Part shown: positions 48,719 through 57,216 of the stretch, in pieces
How positions within the stretch are numbered: the stretch's first letter is position 1
Layout: every line of letters begins with the position of its first letter
Translations under genes and position numbers: made by a program
The notes under the pieces: model-generated
What the model was told of the DNA's origin: nothing
Seen by the model: the letters and a program-made list of their open reading frames with translations, nothing else
Databases searched by the model: none
Source of the DNA: E44-bin32 sp034430595
GTDB taxonomy: Bacteria; Chloroflexota; Anaerolineae; Anaerolineales; E44-bin32
Length of the DNA: 64,000 nt
NCBI GenBank assembly: GCA_034430595.1
Contig: DAOUEL010000092.1
Coordinates: 24,526-88,525 of the forward strand
Direction: 5' to 3'

Positions 48719-51145
48719 TCAGGCAGTTTTAGAGCTCAGTCCACGCACTTTCACGCCGGCTGCATCCATTTGGTACAGAGCTTCGTAAGCCGCATCTCGC
48801 AAATAAGGTTGGGGTGAGGTTATCGCCTGATTGAGCTCAAGGGACAATTCATCGGCGCCAGCCCAGACGATAGCCTCCAATGCGGCGATTTGTTCGTCCT
48901 GGGATCCCTTGGTCAGGGCCCGCCGAATTAAGTCGAGCGCGGCCCGGTCGGAGGCAACTGCCATGCCTTCTTTGCTGGCGAAAGCCTGCAGCCAGGGGAG
49001 GTCTGATAAGACCCGGATCTGAGGCATCACCCTCCAAGGTGGATTGCGCCACTGTTTCAGAATCTCCGCTGCAGCTCCGCGGACTACCCATTGATCGTCC
49101 TCAGTCTGCAATGTCTCCAGGAGTTCAATCGCCCACGTTTCGGGAACTCGCCCCAGTCCGAAGACGGCCGCCCGCCGTGTGAGCAAATTCTTCATCTCAA
49201 CCGCGTCGCGCAGCATCGAGAAGCCCTCGGTCGGGTTGCAGGCTAAGGCCTCGGCGGCAGCAATCTGCACCCCTTCGTCGCTCTCGAGCAGGATGTGGCC
49301 TAAACCCTCCAGGGCTTCATCGGTACCGATAGCCGCCAGAGCCAGGCAGGCTGCACGCCGGGTATGCAGGTTGCGTTTGGTGTTGATGGTCTCCAGCAGT
49401 TGTTTGACACTTTCCTCATCCCGCAATCCACCCAGGCCGAGTGCACCGAGCACTCTGCTGGTTGGGTTCTCTGATCCCAGGAGTCGGCGGAAGAGGATGG
49501 CGACCGAGTTTTCCTGCGAGGCGGCCAGCGCGTGCACAGCGCGCAGGCGTAGTCCATACGCCCGCGTGCCATCCGCTGCGATTTGCGCCAGGTTGCGCAG
49601 CACCTCTCCCCGCCAGGCTTGCTTCCTGGGAGCGTCGGGGAGCCAGCGGGCGGCTGCCAGCAAGTGCTTCTCGAGCGGGTCATTTGTCCCCTGCAGCAGA
49701 GCACTCACCGTCGGTCCGACGTCGCCCATGGCAGCCGCGTAGCGTAAGGTAAGTTCTCCGGGAGCCCAACCAAGCGGCACTGGGTCCAGAGTCTCGCCAT
49801 TCTCGGCCAGTGCGCGAGCCGCGAGGTAGGCACCGATATTGGCTGAGGCGAAGGTAAGGCGGCCTTGAATGTGCCGGCGAATGATCCCGGCTTCTTCCAT
49901 TTCGGCCAACGGAGTGCCGCGCTTCAAAGTTCTTTCACTAAATAACCCCGAGCCGCTCTGAATCCAGGCCAGGGCGGAGGCTTGCGCTGCTTTCCGTTCA
50001 TTGATGGATAGGAAACGGGCTAGATAGGATTCGAGCCCATCGACACTGCGGCTGCCGCGTACATCGCCGATAAATGCTGCCCAAGTATGGAGGGTGACAT
50101 CGAGCGGCGATTTACCGCGCATCGAGCCGACCATCCAACCATTGAGCAAGGCTGGGTCGATCTCGGAGATACGGTTCTTTGGTAGGGCGGGGAGAATGTG
50201 TTCCGACCAGGCTGCTGACCAGCGCTGGTGGAACAGGAGCTGATCGTGATCGCTCCAGGGCGCCATCGGGATCGGTGTCAGGCCAAGCTCTGTCAGTCCG
50301 TTATAGCCATTGATATTCGTCGCGATGATCATCCGGATGTCGCTGTATTTACGCTGCAGCGATTTTAGCCAATCAGCGATCGGCGGAATCTCAGAGGGAT
50401 TGAACTCGTCGAGTCCATCCAGAAGCAGAAGTGCCTCGCCACGCTTGAAGGCGGTTTGGAGCTGCGAAATCAGCCGATTCGATCCACTGTCATGCGAGCT
50501 TTCCAGAACTGAAGTCTCGATCGGTTTAAGGGGATCTTTCTCGGCTGAGCGGTCCAGAATCAGATCGGCGGCGTGGATTAACACTGGCATTAGCGAGGCT
50601 AGATCTCCCAGCGCGGGGTCCCTAACTGCAGTCAGCATTGCCAGGTACGTCAGTGCGGTAGTCTTCCCGGAGCCGGGCCAACCGGTGAGGAGCAAATTCG
50701 CACCGTCCCGAAGCGCAACATGCAGGTCTAATGTCGGTGATTGGTAAATGCCCGACAAGTACTTCCAATCCGGCAAATTGGGAAGAACGGAGAGCGTGTC
50801 CTCCGGTGTGCGTTCGTTCTCAACCCCCTCCGCAGGCAGCGGGGGAGCCAGGACTTTGGGGGGAATGATAATTTCATCCAGTGAAAAAATTGCACCGGCT
50901 GCATGCATCGATTGTGTTCGCTGGATGAGATCCAAGCGGTATTGATCCAATGCAACCCGCTGCTGCCGGCGGTTTGAAATCTGCAAGCGGGTTGTGGACC
51001 AATTCGACAGCCACTCCCGAATCGGTTCGAGCCGGTTGTACAGATAGGAAAAGAAGATACCCAGCGCCAGGCCAAGGATCAACTCGCCTACATCGAAGAA
51101 ATTTCCGAACAATGAGATCCAGATATTGCGTATAAACCTGATCAT
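48719..51145 (-). CDS. Membrane-anchored NACHT (STAND) ATPase with HEAT repeats
   Basis: 808-aa protein. Residues 18-36 form a membrane helix, then an amphipathic linker, and a NACHT NTPase with Walker A GWPGSGKT (155-162) and Walker B LLLLDGLDE (239-247, with the NACHT-type extra Asp/Glu). From about residue 450 to the end are repeated HEAT/PBS-lyase-like helices with patterns such as LGALGLGGLRDEESVKQLLE and RRAAVFGLGRV. STAND NTPases are sensors that switch on effectors after binding a ligand, and many bacterial ones are antiviral. No effector domain is seen here, and no defence gene is adjacent. It follows the zinc-ribbon gene by 6 bases and is probably coupled to it. Confidence 0.85.
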   Translation of the reverse strand: MIRFIRNIWISLFGNFFDVGELILGLALGIFFSYLYNRLEPIREWLSNWSTTRLQISNRRQQRVALDQYRLDLIQRTQSMHAAGAIFSLDEIIIPPKVLAPPLPAEGVENERTPEDTLSVLPNLPDWKYLSGIYQSPTLDLHVALRDGANLLLTGWPGSGKTTALTYLAMLTAVRDPALGDLASLMPVLIHAADLILDRSAEKDPLKPIETSVLESSHDSGSNRLISQLQTAFKRGEALLLLDGLDEFNPSEIPPIADWLKSLQRKYSDIRMIIATNINGYNGLTELGLTPIPMAPWSDHDQLLFHQRWSAAWSEHILPALPKNRISEIDPALLNGWMVGSMRGKSPLDVTLHTWAAFIGDVRGSRSVDGLESYLARFLSINERKAAQASALAWIQSGSGLFSERTLKRGTPLAEMEEAGIIRRHIQGRLTFASANIGAYLAARALAENGETLDPVPLGWAPGELTLRYAAAMGDVGPTVSALLQGTNDPLEKHLLAAARWLPDAPRKQAWRGEVLRNLAQIAADGTRAYGLRLRAVHALAASQENSVAILFRRLLGSENPTSRVLGALGLGGLRDEESVKQLLETINTKRNLHTRRAACLALAAIGTDEALEGLGHILLESDEGVQIAAAEALACNPTEGFSMLRDAVEMKNLLTRRAAVFGLGRVPETWAIELLETLQTEDDQWVVRGAAAEILKQWRNPPWRVMPQIRVLSDLPWLQAFASKEGMAVASDRAALDLIRRALTKGSQDEQIAALEAIVWAGADELSLELNQAITSPQPYLRDAAYEALYQMDAAGVKVRGLSSKTA

Positions 51146-51151
51146 GAAAGC

Positions 51152-51853
51152 TCACCCAGCATAAAGGAATCGGCTGCATTGCGGACAGCGAAACGGTTCT
51201 TCGCTGTTCCGCACTTCCTGCTGCAGAGAATGTGCAAGGTCCACGCCACAGGCAGAGCAGCTTCCACCCTGCATCAGGACAACTGCATACCCACCCACGC
51301 GCTCACGCAGCTCTTCGTATCGTTTGAGATCGGTTGGTTCGACATCACCGACGGCCGCCTGGCGCTCGATCGCCAGGCGTTCAAGATCCTCCTTGAGCGA
51401 TGATAATTCACCCCGCAGTTGAGCTGTCGCCTGTATCCGTTCCGCCTGCAGGTCGTTGAGACCTTGAGTTGCCTTGTCAAACTGGGCCTGGGCTTCCTCC
51501 ATTTCCAACATCGCTTCCAGCAGGCGATCCTCGAGCGTTTCAAGGTAGCGTTTCAGGGATTCAACTTCCATCTGCAAATCTTGAAGCTCTTTGGGATTTG
51601 TGACGGAACCCCCGTATAAGGATTGTTCCGAGCTGTGTATTTTCTCCAGCTGCGAGGCGACTGCGTGCTCGGCACTTAAATTGTCCGTTCGGGCAGTTGT
51701 GAGTTTGTCTTCGAGCGATCGGACTCGCTCAGATGCCGCTTGGACCGCCTGGTCATCAGCAAGTTCGGACTCGATTTCAGCGACGCGTGCACGTGAACGG
51801 TCCAGTTCGAGGTCCAGCTCTTGCAATCGGTATAGACTTGAAGCACGACTCAT
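51152..51853 (-). CDS. Coiled-coil C4 zinc-ribbon protein
   Basis: 233-aa protein with a long coiled coil (about residues 10-170) and a C-terminal C4 zinc ribbon (CSACGVDL...CPQCSRFL). It matches the zf-RING_7-type proteins with unknown function that are widely conserved in bacteria. The ATG at 51853 is chosen; an upstream frame is longer but lacks a ribosome site. It is the first gene of the two-gene minus operon with the NACHT ATPase. Confidence 0.85.
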   Translation of the reverse strand: MSRASSLYRLQELDLELDRSRARVAEIESELADDQAVQAASERVRSLEDKLTTARTDNLSAEHAVASQLEKIHSSEQSLYGGSVTNPKELQDLQMEVESLKRYLETLEDRLLEAMLEMEEAQAQFDKATQGLNDLQAERIQATAQLRGELSSLKEDLERLAIERQAAVGDVEPTDLKRYEELRERVGGYAVVLMQGGSCSACGVDLAHSLQQEVRNSEEPFRCPQCSRFLYAG

Positions 51854-51920
51854 AGTCAGATTATAGAGGGTTGGACGAGGGTAGAGCAAGGTACGCATGG
51901 CACACATGCTGGCCTCGACG

Positions 51921-51926
51921 TACAAT
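51921..51926 (+). promoter_or_regulatory. Putative -10 (TACAAT) of the GT-C operon
   Basis: TACAAT lies 9 bases before the ATG at 51936. Transcription would start within about 3 bases of the ATG, so translation would be near-leaderless. An upstream ATG at 51897 would fall before this element. Confidence 0.35.
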
Positions 51927-51935
51927 GGCGGGGTT

Positions 51936-53507
51936 ATGCCTCGCAAGCACAGTAAAGGGCAAATCCTGCTCATTTCGGCTGCCGCGGCAGCCTTGACGCT
52001 GCTGCCATATCTACTCGCGGCTCGTCTGGCGCCGGCGGGGACACGCTTCGCCGGGTTCTTGATCAATCCGATCGATGGTTTCAGCTATCTATCGAAGATG
52101 AACCAGGGAGCAGATGGAAGCTGGCTTTTCACGCTGCCCTACACGGCCCAACCTGGACCGGGTGCCTTGCTGTATGTTTACCATCTCTTCCTGGGGCACC
52201 TCTCTGATTGGTCAAGCCTGCCTCTCCTGACGGTCTACCATGCCGCCCGAATGCTCGCCGCAGGTGGAGCATTTGCGCTGGCATATCTGTTTCTGGATTG
52301 GACGGTTGCCGATCGTTCTGCCGTCAGGTTCGGGTGGATCCTGACCCTGCTGGGCTCGGGTTTCGGCTGGATTACTACCCTGGCATTTAACCACCCGGTA
52401 AGCGATATGCTGATCCCCGAATCGATCCCTTTCCTGGCTTCCTTGAGCAACGCCCACTTCCCCCTCGCCCTGCTGGCAACGCTCGCGGTCTGTCTCGCAG
52501 TTGCGGCTCCCAGCATGCAGCGATGGTTGCGGTTGGCTACGGCTGCCTTTTCGGGCTTTGTGCTGGGTGCCGTGCTGCCATTTTCAGCCGTCGTACCCCT
52601 GGTTGTACTCGGACTCTGGGTTGGGTATCAAAGGATCGCAATCCGTGCTCGTTCATCTCTTTCCAGGAAGCGAGCCTGGCAGCTTGACAATCTGCTGCCC
52701 TACCTGGCATTCCTCTTATTTCTTGCACCGTGGGTGCTGTATGATTTTTGGTTAAGCCGGGCCCATCCCGTGCTGGCGGCCTGGAACGCACAGAATCAAA
52801 CGCCATCGCCCCCACCGTGGGATTATGCCCTCGGGTTCGGTGTTATTCTCTTGCTGGCAATTATTGGGATGCTGCGGGCTAAACCGGTTCGCAGCGTCAT
52901 GGCTTTATTGCTCATCTGGGTGGGTGCTGGGAGTCTCCTGCTCTACGCTCCACTCGCGTTTCAACGCAGGCTGTCCCTGGGGCTGTTTTTCCCGCTCAGC
53001 GCGCTGGCTGCCTGCGGCCTGATGTGGCTCCACCAGCGAGGCTATTCATTTTCCCGATTGGCATTGGCAGCAGTCGCGTTGGCGCTGCCCTCTAATGTTC
53101 TCGTCGTGGGTGCGAGTGTGCTGGGCGTTGTGAAGGGGGATCGTGAGCTTGTACACACGGAATCTGAGCTGAGTGCGTTCACGTGGCTCGATGAGCACGC
53201 TCCACCCAACTCACTCGTGCTGGCTTCGGCCAGAATCGGAAACAGGCTGCCTGCGTTTGCTGATGTGAATGTGCTTTACGGGCATCCCTTCGAGACACCC
53301 AACGCCGACCAGGCGCTTGACCTGGTTGAATCGCTATATCGTTCTTCTTCGGCAGCGTCTGAGTTAGAACCATTACGAGTTCTCGGCGTGGATTACGTCT
53401 TTTACGGAATTGATGAACGCGAACTTGGCCATCCTGGCTGGCTGGAAGCTCTTAACCAGGTCGCCAGTTTTGATGATGTCGAAATTTATCAGGTGCCGGA
53501 CCCATGA
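51936..53507 (+). CDS. Polytopic GT-C-like membrane protein (module A, copy 1)
   Basis: About 523-aa integral membrane protein with ten or more helices. An early segment IDGFSYLSKMNQGADGSWLF with an Asp and Tyr/Ser pattern recalls the first extracytoplasmic loop of GT-C glycosyltransferases. Copy 2 of the same family is encoded at 55627 (EDGNSYIAKMNLGAAGAWLF), so this is a duplicated gene. No catalytic residue assignment is secure. It overlaps the next gene by ATGA. An alternative ATG at 51897 adds 13 residues. Confidence 0.75.
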   Translation: MPRKHSKGQILLISAAAAALTLLPYLLAARLAPAGTRFAGFLINPIDGFSYLSKMNQGADGSWLFTLPYTAQPGPGALLYVYHLFLGHLSDWSSLPLLTVYHAARMLAAGGAFALAYLFLDWTVADRSAVRFGWILTLLGSGFGWITTLAFNHPVSDMLIPESIPFLASLSNAHFPLALLATLAVCLAVAAPSMQRWLRLATAAFSGFVLGAVLPFSAVVPLVVLGLWVGYQRIAIRARSSLSRKRAWQLDNLLPYLAFLLFLAPWVLYDFWLSRAHPVLAAWNAQNQTPSPPPWDYALGFGVILLLAIIGMLRAKPVRSVMALLLIWVGAGSLLLYAPLAFQRRLSLGLFFPLSALAACGLMWLHQRGYSFSRLALAAVALALPSNVLVVGASVLGVVKGDRELVHTESELSAFTWLDEHAPPNSLVLASARIGNRLPAFADVNVLYGHPFETPNADQALDLVESLYRSSSAASELEPLRVLGVDYVFYGIDERELGHPGWLEALNQVASFDDVEIYQVPDP

Positions 53508-55630
53508 GCGCACGATCGAGGGTGCCCGTCATCCCGCTGATCATTTTCCTCCTGCTGGCAGTGGCCAGCACGGCACCAATCGTAATCCATCCTGGTTCGA
53601 TCGCGTTCTGGCCCAATGCGCTCTACAGCGATTTAATTCTTACGCATTTACCTAATGCACGAATTGCGCATTATTCGCTCTTCAGTTGGCACCAGGCACC
53701 GTTGTGGAACCCTGTCATTCTCTCTGGAACTCCATTCGCGGCCGATCCCCTGGCCGGCATCACCTACCCGCCATATTGGCTGGCAGTGCTCTTTCCGACC
53801 ACCCTGACCTTCAATTTGCTGTTCATTCTTCACCTGGTATGGGCGGGTTTGGGCGCGTATCAGCTCTCCCGCGCCGAAGGAGTCGGCATTGGCCCGGCAT
53901 TAGCAGCCGGGATTGTCTTTGCAGCCAGCACAAAGTTCGCCACCCATATCAGCCTGGGACACATCGGGTTGGTCAGTGCAGTAAGCTGGACACCCTGGGT
54001 TCTACTCGCATGGCGGCGGGTTTATGAACCTTCGATCAGGAATTGGAGCGGGAAGGCTGCGTTGGCTGGAGGCGTTCTGGGGATCACGTTCCTGGCCGAC
54101 CCACGCTGGTTGATCCCTTGTGCACTACTTACCATCGCATACTCGCTACACCAGATTCTGGCTGGTGAGCGACGGAGTTCATTCTTTGAATTGGCCAAAC
54201 GGGCATCGGTCATTTTGATCTTTGCCCTTGGCCTGGCAGCCAGCCTGCTGCTGCCGCTGGTTGAGCTAACCCGCCTGAGCACACGCGCCGTACTCGCTTC
54301 TTCAGAGCCCGAAATATTCTCACTCCGGCCTGTAGACCTGCTGGGTTCGATCGTGCTTCGAAGTGGAGAGCCAGAGCAGTTCGTTTACCTGGGAGTTGCC
54401 GCCCTGCTGCTGGCGATCATCGGAATGCTGCGGATGAAAAGCAAGGGTCGATTCTGGACTGGCGCAGCACTGCTTTCCTTGCTGCTCGCGTTAGGATCTT
54501 CAACACCGATTTACGGCTGGGTTCGCAGCATCATCCCGGGTGCTGACTTGCTCCGTGTTCCAGCGCGCTATCTGTTTCTGGCAGTCTTCGCGCTGGCGCA
54601 GCTTAGCGCCGAAGGCCTGGAAGTGTTATCCAGTATGGTTGCAGCAGCGAGAACGCAGAAGCGTCTGCAGTTCGCCGGTTTCGCGTTCTGCATTATGGTC
54701 CTAGTGCTCAACGGTGGCCTGCTGGCAATTCGGGGCCTGGAGGCCATGATAGCACTGGTGCCGCTGCTGGCAGCTCTGGCAGGCCTTGCCCTGCTCATGG
54801 CTGGCGCTAAGATATTCCGAAGCGGCAGGTCTCTCCAGATAGCCTGGCTCGTGCTGGTTGCTGGTGAACTGATATGGATCGATTCGGCGCTGCTCGATCC
54901 AAGGCCGCTCACGGATCCGCAGCCTGGGAGTTCGATTGCGACCCTGATCGCTTCAGAGCATGGCCGCACCCGGATATTCTCACCCACGTTCAGCATTGAT
55001 GAACTCCAGGCAGCCACGCTGGGTTGGGAGCAGGCTGAGGGTGTTTCTCCGCTGCAGCTGCGTAGTTATCAAACGTATCTTGCAGCTGCGCTTGGCCTTG
55101 TCGCTGATGATTATTCGGTGACGCTTCCTCCCTTCAACGGGAGCGAGCCATCCCTTGGACCGGGAAATAATGTTGTCCTGTCGCAGTTAGAGAAGCTGAA
55201 CATTGGATGGATCGTGACGTCATCGCCATGGGATGCCACTGGCCTGGAGCCGGCTGGAGAACAAAACGGATTGCTCCTTTACCAGCTTCCCGAGCCACGA
55301 TCGCGGGCATGGTTGGAGCCTGAAGCAGGCATGACCGGAGCAGACTGGAAGGCCGTTGAGTTGGATACCTGGTCACCGAACCTGATCCGCTTGATGGCCA
55401 AAGGCCCCGGAAAGCTGGTTTTAAGTGAAATCTATTATCCCGGATGGGTGGTTCGGGTTGATGGGGCTCGCGCTGACATGCAGCTCGAGGACGGGTTGTT
55501 GCGGGGGGTCGACCTGGCTGCAGGCGCCCATGAAGTGGAATTCGTATTCCACCCCTGGACGGTCTTTGTAGGCTGGGGAATATCGCTTGTCTCCTGGATT
55601 GCTCTCATCTACCTGCAGAGGCGTCGATGA
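53504..55630 (+). CDS. YfhO family membrane protein (module B, copy 1)
   Basis: 708-aa protein with about twelve helices and a C-terminal extracytoplasmic beta domain (SEIYYPGWVVRVDGARADMQ). The N-terminal loop has LPNARIAHYSLF and APLWNPVILSGTPFAADP, a hallmark of YfhO, a GT-C glycosyltransferase related to lipoteichoic acid glycosylation in Firmicutes. A paralogue is encoded at 57213. Coupled both sides by ATGA overlaps. Acceptor and sugar unknown. Confidence 0.85.
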   Translation: MSARSRVPVIPLIIFLLLAVASTAPIVIHPGSIAFWPNALYSDLILTHLPNARIAHYSLFSWHQAPLWNPVILSGTPFAADPLAGITYPPYWLAVLFPTTLTFNLLFILHLVWAGLGAYQLSRAEGVGIGPALAAGIVFAASTKFATHISLGHIGLVSAVSWTPWVLLAWRRVYEPSIRNWSGKAALAGGVLGITFLADPRWLIPCALLTIAYSLHQILAGERRSSFFELAKRASVILIFALGLAASLLLPLVELTRLSTRAVLASSEPEIFSLRPVDLLGSIVLRSGEPEQFVYLGVAALLLAIIGMLRMKSKGRFWTGAALLSLLLALGSSTPIYGWVRSIIPGADLLRVPARYLFLAVFALAQLSAEGLEVLSSMVAAARTQKRLQFAGFAFCIMVLVLNGGLLAIRGLEAMIALVPLLAALAGLALLMAGAKIFRSGRSLQIAWLVLVAGELIWIDSALLDPRPLTDPQPGSSIATLIASEHGRTRIFSPTFSIDELQAATLGWEQAEGVSPLQLRSYQTYLAAALGLVADDYSVTLPPFNGSEPSLGPGNNVVLSQLEKLNIGWIVTSSPWDATGLEPAGEQNGLLLYQLPEPRSRAWLEPEAGMTGADWKAVELDTWSPNLIRLMAKGPGKLVLSEIYYPGWVVRVDGARADMQLEDGLLRGVDLAAGAHEVEFVFHPWTVFVGWGISLVSWIALIYLQRRR

Positions 55631-57216
55631 CAGCAGCTGAACGCCGCTGGTGCCTGGCTTATGCCTTCCTGCTGATCATCCTCACAACGATTCCGATCTG
55701 GATCGCATTCAAGGCTGCAGGCGGTGAATGGAGCTTTACCGGCTTCCTACTGGCGGTGGAGGATGGCAACTCCTACATCGCAAAGATGAACCTGGGCGCA
55801 GCAGGTGCCTGGCTCTTCCGCTCACCTTACACTGCGATGCCGCAGCAGGGAGTCCTGGCTTTCCTGCCATTCCTTCTCCTTGGAAAACTTGCCCTCGGAC
55901 CGGAGAAGCATCTACAGCTCGTGCTGCTCTATCAATTTTTTCGCATAGCCGCCATACCGCTACTCGTGTTAGCTACCTACAATCTAGCCAGTCTGATCTC
56001 CACATCCACTAGCGTCCGCCGCTGGGCGACAATACTGGGAACGGTCGGTGGGGGTCTGGGCTGGATCCTGACCCTCACTGGATCAGGAGAGTGGCTCGGC
56101 AGTCTGCCGCTCGATTTTATCTCCCCCGAAAGTTTTGGTTTTCTAGCAGAGCTTACGTTGCCGCATCTGGTGCTGGCGCGTACCTTGATGCTCTGGGCGC
56201 TGGCACAGTACCTGGTCGAGGGCGACCAGGGCGCCGGCAGTTGGAAGGCTGGGATTTTACTCAGCCTGGCTACGTTGATCCAACCGCTCGGCACACTGAG
56301 CGCGTTTGCAGTTGTCAGTGCCCATCAAATCCTGCTCTGGATTCGCCAGGGAAGGCTCTTGCGAGAGCGTTGGCGTACTCGCTGGCTGCCTGCACTGACG
56401 AGGTTCGTGCTGCCCTCACTGCCGCTCATTCTCTATTACTTTGCGGGTTCACTCACGAATCCCTACCTGCGAATCTGGTCCGCCCAGAACCAACTTCCAT
56501 CGCCGCACCTGCTGCACTACCTGCTTGCTTACGGGCTGATCCTTCCATTTGCGGTCCGAGGTGCTGTGGAGGCCTGGAGAAAATCGTCCTCACCTGGATT
56601 GCTCCTTTCAGGTTGGGTGGTCATCCTGCCTCTACTGGCTTATTTCCCGTATCCAGTCCAGCGCCGACTTCCAGAGGGAGTCTGGGTAGCTCTGTCGATC
56701 CTTGCGATGGACGGTTTGTCGAAGTGGCTGACAGCCAGGCCCAGACTGGGCTGGATACGTCCGGTTGTGGTCGGGTTCTCTGTGTTGAGCTCGATGGCCC
56801 TTGTGATTGGCTCAATCAACGTGGCAAAGTCTCCTGCCAGGCCAGCCTTCATTCCCGGAGCGGAGGAACAAGTCTACAAATGGATAGCAGAAAATGTCCG
56901 ACAGCAAAGTGTCGTCCTGGCCTCATATGCCGTGAGCAACGCATTGCCGGCCTGGGCAACTGTGCGAGTGATCATCGGTTTGGGACCGGAAAGTGCGAAC
57001 CAGGAAGTGTTACTGCCACAGGTAAGGGCGCTCTACGATGCCGGTATGAGCAACACTGAACGCGAAGCCTTCTTCGAGCGTGAGGGAATCGAGTGGCTCG
57101 TCCTCGGCCCTCTCGAGGCAGTACTCGGAAGCTGGGACCCGACCTCAATCGAAACGATCTCGCTGCGGTACAGTGGAGCTGGGTATCGCATTTACCAAAT
57201 TGGAGGTGAATCCTGA
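55627..57216 (+). CDS. Polytopic GT-C-like membrane protein (module A, copy 2)
   Basis: 529-aa paralogue of the protein starting at 51936: both share the D-G-x-SY-x2-KMN loop near residue 45, a Gly-rich LGWILTL helix, and the late YPVQRRLPEGVWV/FQRRLSLGLFF motif. The C-terminal region (AEEQVYKWIAENVRQQSVVL) is extracytoplasmic. Start overlaps the preceding stop by ATGA. It ends with GGAGGTGAATC, the ribosome site of the next gene. Confidence 0.75.
   Translation: MTAAERRWCLAYAFLLIILTTIPIWIAFKAAGGEWSFTGFLLAVEDGNSYIAKMNLGAAGAWLFRSPYTAMPQQGVLAFLPFLLLGKLALGPEKHLQLVLLYQFFRIAAIPLLVLATYNLASLISTSTSVRRWATILGTVGGGLGWILTLTGSGEWLGSLPLDFISPESFGFLAELTLPHLVLARTLMLWALAQYLVEGDQGAGSWKAGILLSLATLIQPLGTLSAFAVVSAHQILLWIRQGRLLRERWRTRWLPALTRFVLPSLPLILYYFAGSLTNPYLRIWSAQNQLPSPHLLHYLLAYGLILPFAVRGAVEAWRKSSSPGLLLSGWVVILPLLAYFPYPVQRRLPEGVWVALSILAMDGLSKWLTARPRLGWIRPVVVGFSVLSSMALVIGSINVAKSPARPAFIPGAEEQVYKWIAENVRQQSVVLASYAVSNALPAWATVRVIIGLGPESANQEVLLPQVRALYDAGMSNTEREAFFEREGIEWLVLGPLEAVLGSWDPTSIETISLRYSGAGYRIYQIGGES

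Noticed and set aside
56091..57059. 322-codon open frame overlapping the second module-A gene in another frame
   Set aside because: It is a shadow of the real membrane protein; its translation lacks hydrophobic helices and is Cys/Gly/Ser-rich with no domain.
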